Shown piece after piece: positions 34,101 through 41,679 of a DNA stretch of 64,000 bases; the first letter of the stretch is position 1, and each line of letters opens with the position of its first letter. This DNA comes from Paenibacillus timonensis (GTDB lineage: Bacteria > Bacillota > Bacilli > Paenibacillales > Paenibacillaceae): contig NZ_JAKSXN010000011.1 of NCBI RefSeq assembly GCF_022427145.1, positions 1 to 64,000 on the forward strand. The letters run 5' to 3'. The notes beneath the pieces were generated by a model. It did not search any database, was not told where the DNA came from, and saw nothing but the letters and a program-made list of their open reading frames with translations. Made by a program: the position numbers and the translations under genes.

Positions 34101-35195
34101 ATGACAACGAAAATTGCCATTTTTGGCGTTGGTTTGATCGGGGGTTCCTTGGCGTTGTGCCTGAAAGGCAAGCCGGGGATCACGGTCATCGGCCACGCCC
34201 ACCGTCCGGAATCCCTGAAGCGCATCGAGGAGCGCGGCGTCGTTGACGCCGTGACTCTGTCCATGGAAGAGGCGGCGGCGGATGCCGACTTTATTTTTTT
34301 GTGCGTGCCGGTGGGTATGCTGGAGGATTACCTGCAGAAGCTGAACGGGCTCGCGCTGAAGCCGGGCTGTATCGTGACCGACGTGGGCAGCACGAAGGCG
34401 GCAGTCGCCGCTTGCGCGGCGAGAATCGCTCGGCCGGGCGTGCATTTCATCGGCGGCCATCCGATGGCCGGCTCGGAGCGTTCCGGCGTGGAGGCCGCCT
34501 CTACGCTCTTGTTCGAGAACGCTTATTATGTGCTGACGCCGTCGCCCGACGTGCCGGAGGAGGCTTACCAGCGCCTGGAGCGGTTGCTGACGCATACCAA
34601 AGCGCAAATCGTCCGCGTCGATCCGGTGATGCATGATGAAATCGTCGGGGCGATCAGCCATCTGCCGCATATCATCGCGGTTGCGTTGGTGAACCAGGTG
34701 CGCGATTACAACGACGGCAACGGGTTATACCGGATGTTAGCGGCCGGCGGTTTCCGCGACATTACGCGGATCGCCTCCAGCGACCCGGTGATCTGGCGGG
34801 ACATCTTGCTCAGCAACCGTGAAGTGCTGCTTGGCCTGCTGAAGGATTGGAACCGCGAGATCGATGGCTTCATCTCGCTGCTCGAGGATCAGAACGGGGA
34901 AGGGATCGAGGCCTCGTTCCAAAAAGCGAACCAGTTCCGCAGCGAGCTGCCGGAGCGGCGTAAGGGTGCGATCACCTCGTTGTTCGACATCTACATCGAC
35001 GTACCGGACACGCCGGGGATCATCGGACAAATCGCGACCGAACTGGGTCTTCGCCACATCAACCTGAGCAACATGCAGATCATCGAGAGCCGCGAGGACG
35101 TTCCGGGCGTGCTGCGCCTGTCCTTCCGTCAGGAAGGGGAGATGGAGAGGGCGAAAGCGCACCTCCAATCCCTAGGCCACACCGTCTACGTTTAA
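34101..35195 (+). CDS. tyrA: Prephenate dehydrogenase with C-terminal ACT domain
   Basis: TyrA oxidises prephenate to 4-hydroxyphenylpyruvate for tyrosine. The 364-residue product has an NAD-binding N-terminus (FGVGLIGGSLAL, about 7-18), the active-site region GGHPMAGSERSG and ISHLPHIIA, and a C-terminal ACT domain beginning near residue 295 (DIYIDVPDTPGIIGQIA), expected to sense tyrosine or phenylalanine. It is the last gene of the supraoperon here: aroA (named aroE in B. subtilis) is missing, and a repeat with a strong hairpin follows. Confidence 0.96.
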   Translation: MTTKIAIFGVGLIGGSLALCLKGKPGITVIGHAHRPESLKRIEERGVVDAVTLSMEEAAADADFIFLCVPVGMLEDYLQKLNGLALKPGCIVTDVGSTKAAVAACAARIARPGVHFIGGHPMAGSERSGVEAASTLLFENAYYVLTPSPDVPEEAYQRLERLLTHTKAQIVRVDPVMHDEIVGAISHLPHIIAVALVNQVRDYNDGNGLYRMLAAGGFRDITRIASSDPVIWRDILLSNREVLLGLLKDWNREIDGFISLLEDQNGEGIEASFQKANQFRSELPERRKGAITSLFDIYIDVPDTPGIIGQIATELGLRHINLSNMQIIESREDVPGVLRLSFRQEGEMERAKAHLQSLGHTVYV

Positions 35196-35290
35196 CAAGG
35201 TGATTCTTAATTCGGCTTTAGATCACGAAGCGGAATCAAAAGGGGAGGGCCCGGCGTCGAATCTTGGATTCAGCCGGGCCTTGCGCTATT
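35196..35290. repeat. Left half of the hairpin-ended repeat, with strong hairpin
   Basis: AAGGTGATTC, GGCTTTAGATCACGAAG and GGCGTCGAATCTTGGATTCA, then GCCGGGCC, match the left and middle parts of the 171-bp element. In this copy GGCCCGGC (35248-35255) pairs perfectly with GCCGGGCC (35273-35280), and GAATC with GATTC inside, making a hairpin that may terminate the trp-tyrA transcript even though only a short broken T-run follows. Confidence 0.7.
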
Positions 35291-35310
35291 TTTAACCTGC
35301 TTTCGATATT

Positions 35311-35493
35311 TAACGGAACCTAGAGACGTTATTCGCGCGTATACAGGCCTTTTCTTATTCTAACGGAACGAGGAGACCTTATTTGGGATTTATGATATGA
35401 AGTAGCGGTCATAATTGTGGAATAAGGCCTCTGGGTTCCGTTACAGCGGGAAATCGTCGGGAAATGGAGAAATAAGGTCGCTACGTTCCGTTA
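35311..35493. repeat. Four copies of a 23-bp repeat, two direct then two inverted
   Basis: TAACGGAACCTAGAGACGTTATT at 35311 and TAACGGAACGAGGAGACCTTATT-like copy at 35361 lie on the + strand; inverted copies ending in GTTCCGTTA lie at 35421-35443 and 35471-35493. Consensus is TAACGGAAC, four variable bases, GNGACCTTATT. The array could fold into nested hairpins. No coding frame is involved. Confidence 0.8.
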
Positions 35494-35614
35494 GTAATCC
35501 GTCGCGATGGCGAAGGAACCTTCGAGGTAGCTTGTGAGCGGAGTGGAGTAACTTGATCATTCATGGCCTCGACCGCTCGTGTAGGCAAGGGCCAAAATGC
35601 CGTTACACCGAATA

Positions 35615-35628
35615 ATGTAAGCGCTAAA
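35615..35628 (+). promoter_or_regulatory. Possible CcpA operator (cre) before the small RNA promoter
   Basis: ATGTAAGCGCTAAA fits the CcpA cre consensus (WTGNAANCGNWNNCW) apart from one position. It ends 9 nt before the -35 box of the next feature. Confidence 0.4.
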
Positions 35629-35636
35629 AAAAGTTG

Positions 35637-35665
35637 TTGACAGAATGAAAACGTATACATATAAT
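35637..35665 (+). promoter_or_regulatory. Consensus sigma-A promoter of an orphan transcript
   Basis: TTGACA (35637-35642), 17-nt spacer, TATAAT (35660-35665). No protein gene follows on this strand for almost 1.9 kb. Confidence 0.8.
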
Positions 35666-35671
35666 AAAAGT

Positions 35672-35757
35672 ACAGTATGGTTTCTCTCCACTCCTATCCA
35701 ATAACTTCTTGCTCGTGAGTGAGCAAGGACCGCTTCGAAAGAAGCGGTCTTTTTTTT
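35672..35757 (+). ncRNA. Candidate small RNA of about 85 nt
   Basis: Downstream of a consensus promoter lies a short unpaired C/T-rich stretch (TCTCTCCACTCCTATCC at 35683-35699), then hairpin CTTGCTC/GAGCAAG (35708-35727) and a terminator stem GACCGCTTC/GAAGCGGTC with a GAAA loop (35728-35749) and eight T. The only open frame is 13 codons from 35677 without a ribosome site. The C/T-rich stretch is complementary to Shine-Dalgarno-like AGGAG and GGAGAG, as in several Gram-positive regulatory RNAs. It could also be the remnant leader of a lost gene. Confidence 0.55.
35728..35757 (+). terminator. Terminator of the candidate small RNA
   Basis: Nine-base-pair perfect stem with GAAA tetraloop followed by eight T. 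Confidence 0.9.
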
Positions 35758-35784
35758 GTCTTTTTGCGCTGCAGGCAAGTAATC

Positions 35785-35965
35785 TATGCGATATATCGAA
35801 TAGATTTCGTCCATTTCTGCCCATTTCGGCCGATTATATATGAAATTTCATGCTTATTCGGGACACAGGAGGGGGAAGGGCGTTATTATGTATGAAATAT
35901 CGAATACATTTCGTACTTTATGGCGTTGGAGACTAATTATATATGAAAAATCGAACATATTTGAG
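35785..35965. repeat. Three copies of a 24-26-bp AT-rich repeat
   Basis: TATGCGATATATCGAATAGA and TTTCGT at 35785-35810, TATGAAATATCGAATACATT and TCGT at 35891-35914, and TATGAAAAATCGAACATATT and TGAG at 35942-35965. The common core is TATGAAATATCGAATACATTTCGT. The motif ATATATGAAATTTCAT near 35836 is a looser relative. Confidence 0.6.
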
Positions 35966-36013
35966 CAACTTGGCAAGGGGACTTCGAATGACTACGGTAA
36001 TGCCGCCACCCAA

Positions 36014-36270
36014 ACCTAGCTACTCGCCACCAAACCAGCTACTCTCCATAAAAATGCTGTTACTCTTCACCATATCCAGTTACTCACTGCAATACCAGCT
36101 ACTCTCCATCAATCCAGTTCCTCTCCACCAAACCAGCTACTCTCCATCAATCCAGTTCCTCTCCACCAAACCAGCTACTCTCCATCAATGCTGTTCCTCT
36201 CCACCAAACCAGCTACTCTCCATCAATCCTGTTACTCTCCCCTAAAACCAGTTACTCTCCATCAAAACCG
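36014..36270. repeat. Minisatellite with about 13 copies of a 19-bp unit
   Basis: Units of 19 bp alternate between AACCAGCTACTCTCCATCA-like and ATCCAGTTCCTCTCCACCA-like forms, so a 38-bp higher-order period is visible in the middle (about 36100-36230). Outer copies are more diverged. The + strand is very poor in G. A 100-codon frame runs through it but shows only repeat-encoded low complexity, so no gene is called. Confidence 0.85.
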
Positions 36271-36481
36271 TTTCCTTATCGACGCCACAACAAGCCTGCT
36301 GCCTGGTACCAAACTTAATCCATCATTCATCGCCGCCGTGTCCATTCATTCATCGGTCCAAAAGTAAACGCATCTCAGCACCGGTTCCTTCGGTCACCTG
36401 TCGCCTGAATTCCAGCCGGCTCCCTTTCCCCAATCAGCCACCCACCACCTCTGTCACTCGTTACAAGCTACCCGCTACCCG
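36271..36481. other. Gene-free, C-rich spacer
   Basis: No gene, promoter or terminator is recognised. The + strand stays poor in G, and GCTACCC is repeated in tandem at about 36466-36483, next to the stop of the AraC-type gene. Confidence 0.5.
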
Positions 36482-37414
36482 CTACTTCACAAGGTTAAGT
36501 TGCTGCTTGCGAAAGGTGATCGGGCTGACGCCGTACTTCTTCTTGAACGCTTTGCTGAAATAATAAATGTCGGGGAAACCGGCTTGTTCGGCGACTTCCT
36601 TAATGAGCAAGGAAGGCTGCTTCAGCAGTTCGCAGGCTTTGGACAGCCGGATCCGGTTCATCTCCTCGATCAGGGTCCGGCCGGTTTTTTGTTTGTATAA
36701 ACGGGACAGATGGCCGTAGCTCATATGCAGGGAGGCCGCCAAGGCTTCCACGTTCAGCCGGTCCCCGCGAAAGTCCTCCAAGTAAACCTCAACCTTGCGG
36801 AGCAGCGCGTCTTGAGCTTGCAACGGTTCCGAGGCGGAAACGGCCTGTCGTGCGGCAGTCACGCCGGATAAGACCTCCAGCAACTGCACCAGCAGTAACC
36901 GTTGATAAAAAGGCGATCGCCCGCACTCCGCTTCGGCAAAAAATTGAAGCAACAACGAACGGATGCCGTATTCGTCACGGTATGCGCCGGGGGGCCATTC
37001 CTTGAGCAGGGCGAGGCGCCGGTGAAAGCTCTCGTCCACTGCCGTTGACGCTGCCGTTGCCCCATCTTTGGACTCTGCCGCGCCTGGATAAGGCCGAAAC
37101 CGCCACCGCAGGCAAATGCCCTCATGCGGATCTTCGCGGGAATAGTCATGAGCATGCGTCATTCCCGGCGGGATGAGAAAAAATTCGCCCGCGTACACCA
37201 TCACGTCCTGGTCGATGAAGCGGGTTTGCATCCGGCCGGACAATACGTAGTTAAATTCATACCACGTGTGGGCGTGGGGCGGGCATCTTCCGGAACCGCC
37301 GGTTTGTTCTATCACGATATCGACCCAATCGATGACGGCATCGCCAACCGCGATTTCGCCGCAGATTCCGTTCAGTACGGGCGCCAGTTCGTTACGCCAT
37401 TTTTTCAAATCCAT
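36482..37414 (-). CDS. AraC-family transcriptional regulator
   Basis: The 310-residue regulator has an N-terminal cupin-like sugar-sensing domain (HAHTWYEFNYVLSG and FFLIPPGMTH) and a C-terminal pair of helix-turn-helix motifs (about 210-305) with the AraC signature AGFPDIYYFSKAFKKKYGVSPITFR. ATG at 37414 on the minus strand follows AAAGGAG with 9-nt spacing; an upstream in-frame ATG at 37465 lacks one. It is divergent from the alpha-mannosidase gene, which it probably activates in response to a mannoside; the inducer is inferred. Confidence 0.9.
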   Translation of the reverse strand: MDLKKWRNELAPVLNGICGEIAVGDAVIDWVDIVIEQTGGSGRCPPHAHTWYEFNYVLSGRMQTRFIDQDVMVYAGEFFLIPPGMTHAHDYSREDPHEGICLRWRFRPYPGAAESKDGATAASTAVDESFHRRLALLKEWPPGAYRDEYGIRSLLLQFFAEAECGRSPFYQRLLLVQLLEVLSGVTAARQAVSASEPLQAQDALLRKVEVYLEDFRGDRLNVEALAASLHMSYGHLSRLYKQKTGRTLIEEMNRIRLSKACELLKQPSLLIKEVAEQAGFPDIYYFSKAFKKKYGVSPITFRKQQLNLVK

Positions 37415-37554
37415 GGGCAGGGGCTCCTTTGGTAGTCTTGGTTCCATCATATCATAATAGGACAAAAATTGATGAGGATAAGTAATTTACTTCGCCGGGA
37501 CGGAAACGGAAAATGAGGGGGTAGGCACACTCAATCAGGGAGGTACCCGATACG

Positions 37555-40500
37555 ATGTTCTGGACGGAAGAGAAATTAAACGCGCGGATTCGCGAGCTGG
37601 AAGCATTTCGTTACCGCGATGCCCAGCCGATCGAAGCGTTTCGCGCACAAGTGGACGAGGAAGGGCGCATCGGCGCCAGACCACCCAAAGAGGGGCCATG
37701 GTCCACGATGCAGGCGGGGGAACGCTGGGAAGGCCGCGATCTTTACTTATGGCTGGAGACGGAAGTCGAAATACCGGCCGCATGGAAAGGGCGCCAGATC
37801 GTCGGCGTGTTCGACTTCGGCAAAACGGGCGGAGGGAACAACTCCGGGTTCGAGTCGCTCCTGTACGTGAACGGCGAACCGTTCCAAGGCGTGGACATGA
37901 ATCACCAGGAGGTGTTTTTCCCGGAACCGGCTATCGGCACCAAGGTGAAGCTGCAATTTCGTTTATGGTCCGGGCTGGAGGGCGGCGGGAAGCCGCAAGT
38001 ACAGGAGCACCGGGTCAAACGGGCGGAGATCGCTTGGCTCGACGGGACGGTCGATCGCTTGTATTATACGGCCCGAGCGGTCATGCAGACAGTGGAGGTG
38101 CTGCCGGCAAACGCGCCGGAGCGGACTGATCTGTTAACGGCGCTGGATCGCGCGTTCCTGCGGATCGATTGGTCCTATCCGGGCTCAGAAGCGTTTTATG
38201 CGTCGCTGACGGAAGCCGAGGAACAATTGACCCAAGCGGTGGCGGGAATGAAGAAGACGTCGCCGGTCACGGTCCAATGCATCGGGCATACGCATATCGA
38301 CGTCGCCTGGTTGTGGCGGCTGAAGCATACCCGGGAAAAAGCGGCCCGCAGCTTCAGCACCGTGCTGCGCTTGATGGAGATGTTCCCGGAATACGTGTTC
38401 CTGCAGACGCAGCCGCAGCTTTACGAATATATCAAGCAGGATTATCCGGAACTCTTTGAACAGATCAAGGAACGCGTCAAGGAAGGGCGTTGGGAAGCGG
38501 CCGGCGGCATGTGGCTGGAGGCGGACTGCAATTTGACGAGCGGGGAATCGCTGGTGCGGCAGCTGCTGTACGGAACGCGGTTTTTGCGAGATGAATTCGG
38601 CCAGGAATGCACCTATTTATGGCTTCCGGACGTATTTGGCTACAGCTGGGCCTTGCCGCAGATTTTGCGCAAGTCGGGCATCGATACGTTCATGACGACG
38701 AAAATCAGCTGGAACCAGTACAACCGCATGCCGCATGATACATTCCAATGGCGCGGCATCGACGGCAGCGAGGTGCTGACCCATTTCATCACGACGCCGC
38801 AGGACGGCAGTTTCTGGTGGTATACCTATAACGGGAATATCGAGGCGTCCAGCGTGCAGGGCATTTGGGAGACGTATCGCGACAAAGAGGTGAACAAAGA
38901 GCTTTTGCTCTCCTACGGTTACGGCGACGGAGGCGGCGGCGTCAACCGCGAGCATTTGGAGATGCGACGGCGGCTCGACGAAATGCCGGGCCTACCGCGC
39001 GTGACGACCGGCCGGGCGGATGATTACTTCGCCAAGCTGCATGAGACCGTTGCAGCGGCGGACCGTTACGTCCATACCTGGGACGGCGAGCTGTACCTGG
39101 AATACCATAGAGGAACCTATACCAGCCAAGCGTACAACAAAAAGATGAACCGCAAGCTGGAACTGTTGTCCCGGGACACCGAATGGCTGCTCAGCCTGCA
39201 GGTGCTGCTTGCGGGAGGAAACTGGGAGGCCTACCCGAAAGCGAAGCTGGACGAAAGCTGGAAAACGATCCTGCGCAACCAGTTCCATGACATCATACCG
39301 GGCTCGTCCATTCCGGAGGTGTACCGTGATTCCAAGCTGGAGTACGCGCAGGCCGAATCGTTGCTGGAGTCCTGCCGCGAGCAAGCCATTCAAGCCTTGA
39401 CGAACGACGCGGGAGAATCGTATACCGTGTGGAATCCGTCCTCCTGGTCCTTTAGCGGTTTGGTTGCCTTGGAGGGGCAAGATGAAGGATCAAAGTGGGT
39501 CCAAGCGGGCGGCGTAGAGCTAAAATCCGAGTTCGACGGGACGACCGTTTGGGTGAAGGTAGAAAATGTGCCCCCGCTCGGTTATGTGACGATCCAGCGC
39601 AGTAAGGACGGGCAGGCGGATCCTGCCGCAAGCGAACCGTTTATCGTACGGTCAAACGGGATCGAAACTCCGATTTATGATATCGAGTGGAATGACCGCG
39701 GACAACTCATCTCCATTTATGACCGCGCCGCCGGCCGCGAGGTGCTTGCCTCCGGGGAACGGGGCAACGTGCTGCAGGTGTTTGAAGATAAGCCGAAGAT
39801 GTTTGAGGCTTGGGACATCGATGTCTTCTATCAGGAGAAGCAGCGCGAGGTGGAGCAGCTTCAGGAATGCGAGGTCGCGACAGGCGAGCTGCGAGCCGTC
39901 GTTTCTTTTGCCTGGACGTACATGAGCTCGACGATTCGCCAACAGATGATCCTGTACGCCGACAACCGGAGGATTGATTTCCGCACCCGGGTCGACTGGC
40001 AGGAACGCCAGCAGCTGCTGAAGGTCGCTTTTCCGGTAGACGTGCGGGCGACGGAAGCCACCTACGATATCCAGTTCGGCAACGTCAAGCGGCCGACGCA
40101 CTGGAATACGTCTTGGGATCTAGCCCGGTTTGAAACGGTGGGTCATCAATGGGTCGATTTGTCGGAGCACGGGTATGGGGTCAGTCTGCTGAATGATTGC
40201 AAATACGGCCATGACATCAAGGACAATGTGATTCGCCTGTCGTTGCTGAAATCGGCAACTTATCCGGATCCGCAAGCCGATCGCGGCGAGCATGAATTTA
40301 CGTATGCCCTGTATCCGCATGAGGGGCATTGGTCCGAAGGCGGCACGGTACAGGCCGCGGCATTGCTGAATCAACCGGTGTACGCCACGCCTGGACGGGC
40401 GGCCCACGCGCCGTCGTTCTCGCTGCTTCATGCCAGCGGCAGTGCGGACGTCGTCATCGATACCGTGAAAAAAGCGGAAGACGGCGACGACCTGATTGTC

Positions 40501-40680
40501 CGTTTCCATGAATACAAGGGAGGCCGGGGCCGCGTCCATTTGCATTTCGAAGTGCCCGTGGCTTCCTGGCAGGAAACCGACCTGATGGAACGACCGTTCG
40601 GAGAAGCCTCCTCAGCCGAGGAGCCCGAGCTGGCGGTGTCGCCTTATGAAATCAAAACGATCCGCCTGCAGTTGAAATAA
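37555..40680 (+). CDS. Alpha-mannosidase, glycoside hydrolase family 38
   Basis: GH38 enzymes remove alpha-mannose residues with a zinc ion. The 1041-residue product has no signal peptide and is probably cytoplasmic. The zinc ligands are in HTHIDVAW (H247, D249) and the nucleophile is Asp359 in LPDVFGYS; a further ligand His is in FHDIIPGSS near residue 580. An N-terminal beta domain (about 1-225) and large C-terminal beta-sandwich domains complete the family layout. No transporter gene is adjacent. ATG 37555 follows GGGAGG. Confidence 0.93.
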   Translation: MFWTEEKLNARIRELEAFRYRDAQPIEAFRAQVDEEGRIGARPPKEGPWSTMQAGERWEGRDLYLWLETEVEIPAAWKGRQIVGVFDFGKTGGGNNSGFESLLYVNGEPFQGVDMNHQEVFFPEPAIGTKVKLQFRLWSGLEGGGKPQVQEHRVKRAEIAWLDGTVDRLYYTARAVMQTVEVLPANAPERTDLLTALDRAFLRIDWSYPGSEAFYASLTEAEEQLTQAVAGMKKTSPVTVQCIGHTHIDVAWLWRLKHTREKAARSFSTVLRLMEMFPEYVFLQTQPQLYEYIKQDYPELFEQIKERVKEGRWEAAGGMWLEADCNLTSGESLVRQLLYGTRFLRDEFGQECTYLWLPDVFGYSWALPQILRKSGIDTFMTTKISWNQYNRMPHDTFQWRGIDGSEVLTHFITTPQDGSFWWYTYNGNIEASSVQGIWETYRDKEVNKELLLSYGYGDGGGGVNREHLEMRRRLDEMPGLPRVTTGRADDYFAKLHETVAAADRYVHTWDGELYLEYHRGTYTSQAYNKKMNRKLELLSRDTEWLLSLQVLLAGGNWEAYPKAKLDESWKTILRNQFHDIIPGSSIPEVYRDSKLEYAQAESLLESCREQAIQALTNDAGESYTVWNPSSWSFSGLVALEGQDEGSKWVQAGGVELKSEFDGTTVWVKVENVPPLGYVTIQRSKDGQADPAASEPFIVRSNGIETPIYDIEWNDRGQLISIYDRAAGREVLASGERGNVLQVFEDKPKMFEAWDIDVFYQEKQREVEQLQECEVATGELRAVVSFAWTYMSSTIRQQMILYADNRRIDFRTRVDWQERQQLLKVAFPVDVRATEATYDIQFGNVKRPTHWNTSWDLARFETVGHQWVDLSEHGYGVSLLNDCKYGHDIKDNVIRLSLLKSATYPDPQADRGEHEFTYALYPHEGHWSEGGTVQAAALLNQPVYATPGRAAHAPSFSLLHASGSADVVIDTVKKAEDGDDLIVRFHEYKGGRGRVHLHFEVPVASWQETDLMERPFGEASSAEEPELAVSPYEIKTIRLQLK

Positions 40681-40694
40681 CGAGAAAGCGCAGT

Positions 40695-40735
40695 ACGGGC
40701 GCCTCCGCCGGTTAATCGGAAGTCGGAGCGCCCGT
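40695..40735. terminator. Hairpin between the mannosidase and the small genes
   Basis: ACGGGCGCCTCCG pairs with CGGAGCGCCCGT. No T-tract, so termination is uncertain; it also covers the end of the minus-strand gene at 40712. Confidence 0.4.
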
Positions 40736-40831
40736 CAGCGTTTCAATATCGTTTGAACCGTAGAAAAACAGGACCACCAGGATGATGATTACGATCAGTT
40801 CCGAGAAACCCTCGCCGTCAAACTCGCTCAT
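40712..40831 (-). CDS. Small membrane protein of 39 residues
   Basis: The frame encodes an acidic N-terminus (MSEFDGEGFSE), one strongly hydrophobic segment at about 12-23 (LIVIIILVVLFF) and a polar tail. ATG is at 40831 on the minus strand; the ribosome site is weak (GGGGG about 10 nt upstream). It lies downstream of the Ser/Lys-rich gene at 40924 on the same strand. The size and pattern recall the short hydrophobic proteins common in sporulating Bacillales, but I do not recognise the family. Confidence 0.5.
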   Translation of the reverse strand: MSEFDGEGFSELIVIIILVVLFFYGSNDIETLTGAPTSD

Positions 40832-40923
40832 TTTTGGCAAACCCCCGTATCGTGGTTAGGATCAAGTGGTTTTGATCAAGTCGTATCCTCCCTCTCACCA
40901 TCCGTTCGGCAGAACGAACCGGT

Positions 40924-41226
40924 TCAAGAGGAATTGTCCGCTTTTTTCTTCATGGCGTTGATGATGTCGTTAATCGTCATATCTCCGTTTTCGTTGAGGA
41001 AGTTCAGCAGTTTGTCGGCGTTCGCGTCGCTGCTGATCGTTTTGTATTCGCCGACCAGGGAGACGAACATAGTCGCGTTGCGGTATAACTGGACGGAATC
41101 CACGCGAAGTTTGCCGGAGAGCAGCAGCGCGGCTACGGTGTATTCCGGGGTTTTGGGCCGGAAACCGCCCTTTTTGCCGTTTTTCTTGCTGGAGGACGAG
41201 GACTTGTTTTTTCCGGCTGAGTTCAT
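40924..41226 (-). CDS. Hypothetical Ser/Lys-rich small protein
   Basis: The 100-residue product has a disordered basic N-terminus (KNKSSSSSKKNGKKGG, about 5-20) followed by a folded-looking region with TVAALLLSGKL and a C-terminal MTINDIINAMKKKA helix. ATG at 41226 follows AGGAAGG with 8-nt spacing on the minus strand, which supports a real gene. I do not recognise the family. The small membrane protein gene at 40712 follows after about 90 bases. Confidence 0.6.
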   Translation of the reverse strand: MNSAGKNKSSSSSKKNGKKGGFRPKTPEYTVAALLLSGKLRVDSVQLYRNATMFVSLVGEYKTISSDANADKLLNFLNENGDMTINDIINAMKKKADNSS

Positions 41227-41373
41227 GGCTTAACCTTCCTTAACTTGATGGAGTCCGGTTGCAGGTCATGGGGAACGGGTCGGAAACGTTCCCTGTTATT
41301 TATGCTATGAAACCGGGCACAGTTGGTGTAGACGGGAGACGTTGGCAATCCAACTATCTTTCGCTGGACGGGA

Positions 41374-41402
41374 TTGACAATCCAGGCAGGGATCGGTAGA
41401 GT
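41374..41402 (+). promoter_or_regulatory. Probable promoter of the thiamine operon
   Basis: TTGACA (41374-41379), 17-nt spacer, TAGAGT (41397-41402), 22 bases before the TPP riboswitch. Confidence 0.5.
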
Positions 41403-41423
41403 AATAGATGAATTGCATAGGAA

Positions 41424-41514
41424 ATCCACTAGGGGCGCCGTATTCGGCTGAGACAAGAGACCATCTTGGACCCTTTGAACCTGATCTAGTTCATACTAGC
41501 GTAGGAAAGTGGAG
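41424..41514 (+). promoter_or_regulatory. TPP riboswitch (THI element)
   Basis: The conserved blocks are present in order: ACTAGGGG, GGCTGAGA, ACCCTTTGAACCTGATCTAG and TACTAGCGTAGGAAAGTGG. A terminator follows at 41574, so binding of thiamine diphosphate would stop transcription of tenA-thiM-thiD-thiE. Confidence 0.96.
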
Positions 41515-41573
41515 CCGGCCCCATGTGAATTGCGCTTAGGCTGCCGATTGCCGGTCAGCCTTGGGCTTGATCC

Positions 41574-41604
41574 AGCCGCTCCCTCTACGGAGCGGCTTTT
41601 TTGC
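41574..41604 (+). terminator. Riboswitch-controlled terminator
   Basis: AGCCGCTCC pairs with GGAGCGGCT around CTCTAC, followed by six T (with the arm, TTTTTT). Confidence 0.9.
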
Positions 41605-41679
41605 GCTCTTCGACCGGTCGTTGTCGTAGCCTCTCAGGGGATTTCCTTTCAAAGCCAATCATTAAGGGAGGTGGAGACG

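Noticed and set aside
35943..36245. A 100-codon open frame through the minisatellite
   Set aside because: The predicted peptide is only a translation of the 19-bp repeat, with no ribosome site or conserved feature.
36014..36270. CRISPR array
   Set aside because: The units are contiguous 19-bp tandem repeats without unique spacers, and no cas genes are nearby.
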